Assembly (NCBI GenBank): GCA_015679605.1
Contig: JAAAVE010000366.1
Location: 1-21,211, forward strand
Length of the DNA: 21,211 bases
DNA from: Podila epigama
Lineage: Eukaryota > Mortierellomycota > Mortierellomycetes > Mortierellales > Mortierellaceae
Direction of reading: 5' to 3'
The notes under the pieces are model-generated. The model worked only from the letters and a program-made list of their open reading frames with translations, searched no databases and was not told the origin of the DNA. Below are positions 19,886-21,211 of this stretch, in pieces (the first letter of the stretch is position 1; every line of letters starts with the position of its first letter). The position numbers and the translations under genes were made by a program.

Positions 19886-20462
19886 CTGAGAAGGATTCAG
19901 CCCTTGTTTTTATTGTTTGCCTTTTTTTTTTTCCGTCTCTTTGTTACTTTTCTGCGATGCGAATGTGGAGTGGATTGAGGTGTGAGAAGGTGATAGGTGA
20001 AAGAACATGTTGATCCTTCTCTTTTCTTTTTCTCATCTTTTTTTTTGTCAGCTGCCCAGATGGCCCAGATGTAATCAGTGTATCTTTTTAAAAGAATCAG
20101 ATTGCCTTTTTATTTTTGGGATTGACAAGAAAGACAAGGTGACAACGACGGCAAAGTGCGAAGGGGTCATTAGTTGCTACTTGAGCTACAGAAAGAACCA
20201 AGCCAGTGAGGTTCTTGCAACCTAATACTTCATAATACAATTTTTTTTCCTTTGGTATGAGGCGTTAGTGGTAGTAAACTAAGCCATAGATATCCACAAG
20301 GTCAGTCATGTAATTGCCCTACTCTCGTACAATTCCGTCTTTGTAGTAGCACTCTTGTAAGAAACAAATTCATAATCACGTCAATAACTTACTTCTCGCG
20401 AATGTTGGCTAGAAAACTAACATGACACGACATGACATGATATGATGCGAAGATTTTTTTAT
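19886..20462. other. 5' flank of the forkhead-like gene
   Basis: It probably holds the promoter and missing first exon(s) of the minus-strand gene. A minus-strand frame starting at ATG about 20008 is short, and its only nearby donor (GTAACA) is out of phase with the acceptor at 19886. Pentamer ACATG-like repeats lie at 20421-20450. Nothing else is supported. Confidence 0.4.
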
Positions 20463-21211
20463 TTATTTATAATATATAAAAGAGAATAATATATAAAAAA
20501 AAGGCTCTGTTCCAAACGCCTGCACACCAAACATGGTGAGGTTTGATGGCGGTTTCTTATTGTCGGTGACTAGTTCGCGTAAGATCTGGATGAAGGCATC
20601 CCTCATTGCGCGGGTCAACTTATAGTGATCCCGCGCTACCTTCTCTTCCGTGGCTCCTGACAATTTGGCGCTCTCTACAAGAACGAGCTTCAGCCCTTCT
20701 GTTGTTTGGACAACAGCATTGCTTGATGCCTTTGGGCATGTCGTTCAAGAAACGGGTTTTTGCCTTGATTAAGGCGTTTGGTTGAGCCTTTGATAGTGAT
20801 CTCAAATCGCAGAAGTGCCAGATCCACTGTTGCAAATGCTCCATCAAGTGCGGGCAAGACAAGGTCCGCAAATGACTGTCGTTCGTTGGGCTCGCTCCCG
20901 ACCTGTTGACACCTGAAACACCGTTCTCTATTTACGTATAGCACGCACAGTTAATCACTACTTTGGACACCTCTGTCAAGATGGACTCTATCAGAATACA
21001 ATGTCATAAACATGAGAAAAAAAATGGTACACTCACAGAACCACAGGGATTAGTGAGTGCAACTTCTTACCTTGGTGCATTCGCCAAAGGGCCGCAGTGC
21101 ACCAGCCCATTCAAGAGCTTTATGTGATTTGGATTGGAGAAGAGTGTGAAAGACAAAGAGGAGGAAGAGAATGAGATGACAGCATGGTTGATGATGGATG
21201 GCAAAAAAAAA
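20463..21211 (-). pseudogene. Frameshifted partial gene of unknown function, runs off the right edge
   Basis: Read on the minus strand, an exon enters from beyond 21211 and ends at 21071 (ALEWAGALRPFGECTK, donor AAG|GTAAGA). It joins in phase to 20902 through an acceptor CAACAG, giving VGSEPNERQSFADLVLPALDG and EITIKGSTKRLNQGKNPFLERH. That frame stops at 20690. A second frame, open from 20744, carries on with coding-like protein: VVQTTEGLKLVLVESAKLSG, ATEEKVARDHYKLTRAMRDAF, NLTMFGVQAFGTE. It then dissolves into AT-rich DNA with a stop at 20463. A single-base shift between 20690 and 20744 would join them. The pattern resembles uncharacterised multi-copy proteins of Mucoromycota, by memory only. 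It could be a decayed copy or a sequencing error. Confidence 0.5.

Noticed and set aside
1-21211. CRISPR array, biosynthetic cluster, intact transposon or other new multi-gene system
   Set aside because: Repeats are simple or minisatellite type without spacers. No terminal inverted repeats with a transposase and no clustered pathway genes were found.

Overview
This window looks like nuclear DNA of a filamentous fungus, most likely an early-diverging lineage (Mucoromycota, probably Mortierellomycotina). Genes are split by short introns with GTAAGT- or GCAAGT-type donors. Regulatory regions are packed with CT tracts and simple repeats. Proteins carry long Gln/Asn/Ser runs, and there is a eukaryotic tRNA-Gly with internal promoter boxes. 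The lineage call is inference from gene architecture and remembered family resemblance, not from a search.

Layout, left to right. (1) Positions 1-1032 hold a fragment with a SWIM-type zinc finger and a charged helical tail, probably a transposase-related remnant. (2) About 1380-6307 (+) is a seven-exon gene for a CWH43/PGAP2-interacting-protein homologue, a GPI-anchor lipid remodelling membrane protein. I rebuilt its exon phases; only the start codon is unresolved. (3) 6639-6709 (-) is tRNA-Gly(GCC). (4) 6710-8765 is a long, gene-poor, repeat-rich stretch ending in a CT-rich promoter. (5) 8766-12087 (+) is a PPZ-type PP1-like Ser/Thr phosphatase with a probable N-myristoylation site and a small third exon that replaces the apparent stop. 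(6) 12548-14646 (+) is a C2-domain protein of unknown role, with one or two GC-AG introns. (7) 14932 to about 19885 (-) is a large low-complexity nuclear-type protein whose N-terminal part carries a minimal, divergent forkhead-like helix bundle split by an intron. (8) 20463-21211 (-) is a frameshifted partial gene of unknown function running off the right edge.

The genes do not form an obvious pathway cluster. CWH43 (cell wall and GPI anchors) and PPZ (ion homeostasis and cell integrity in yeast) both touch cell-surface physiology, but adjacency alone is weak evidence in a fungus. I found no CRISPR array, intact transposon, biosynthetic cluster or other clearly new system. The more interesting points are the splice structures, the truncated forkhead-like domain and the degenerate right-edge gene.
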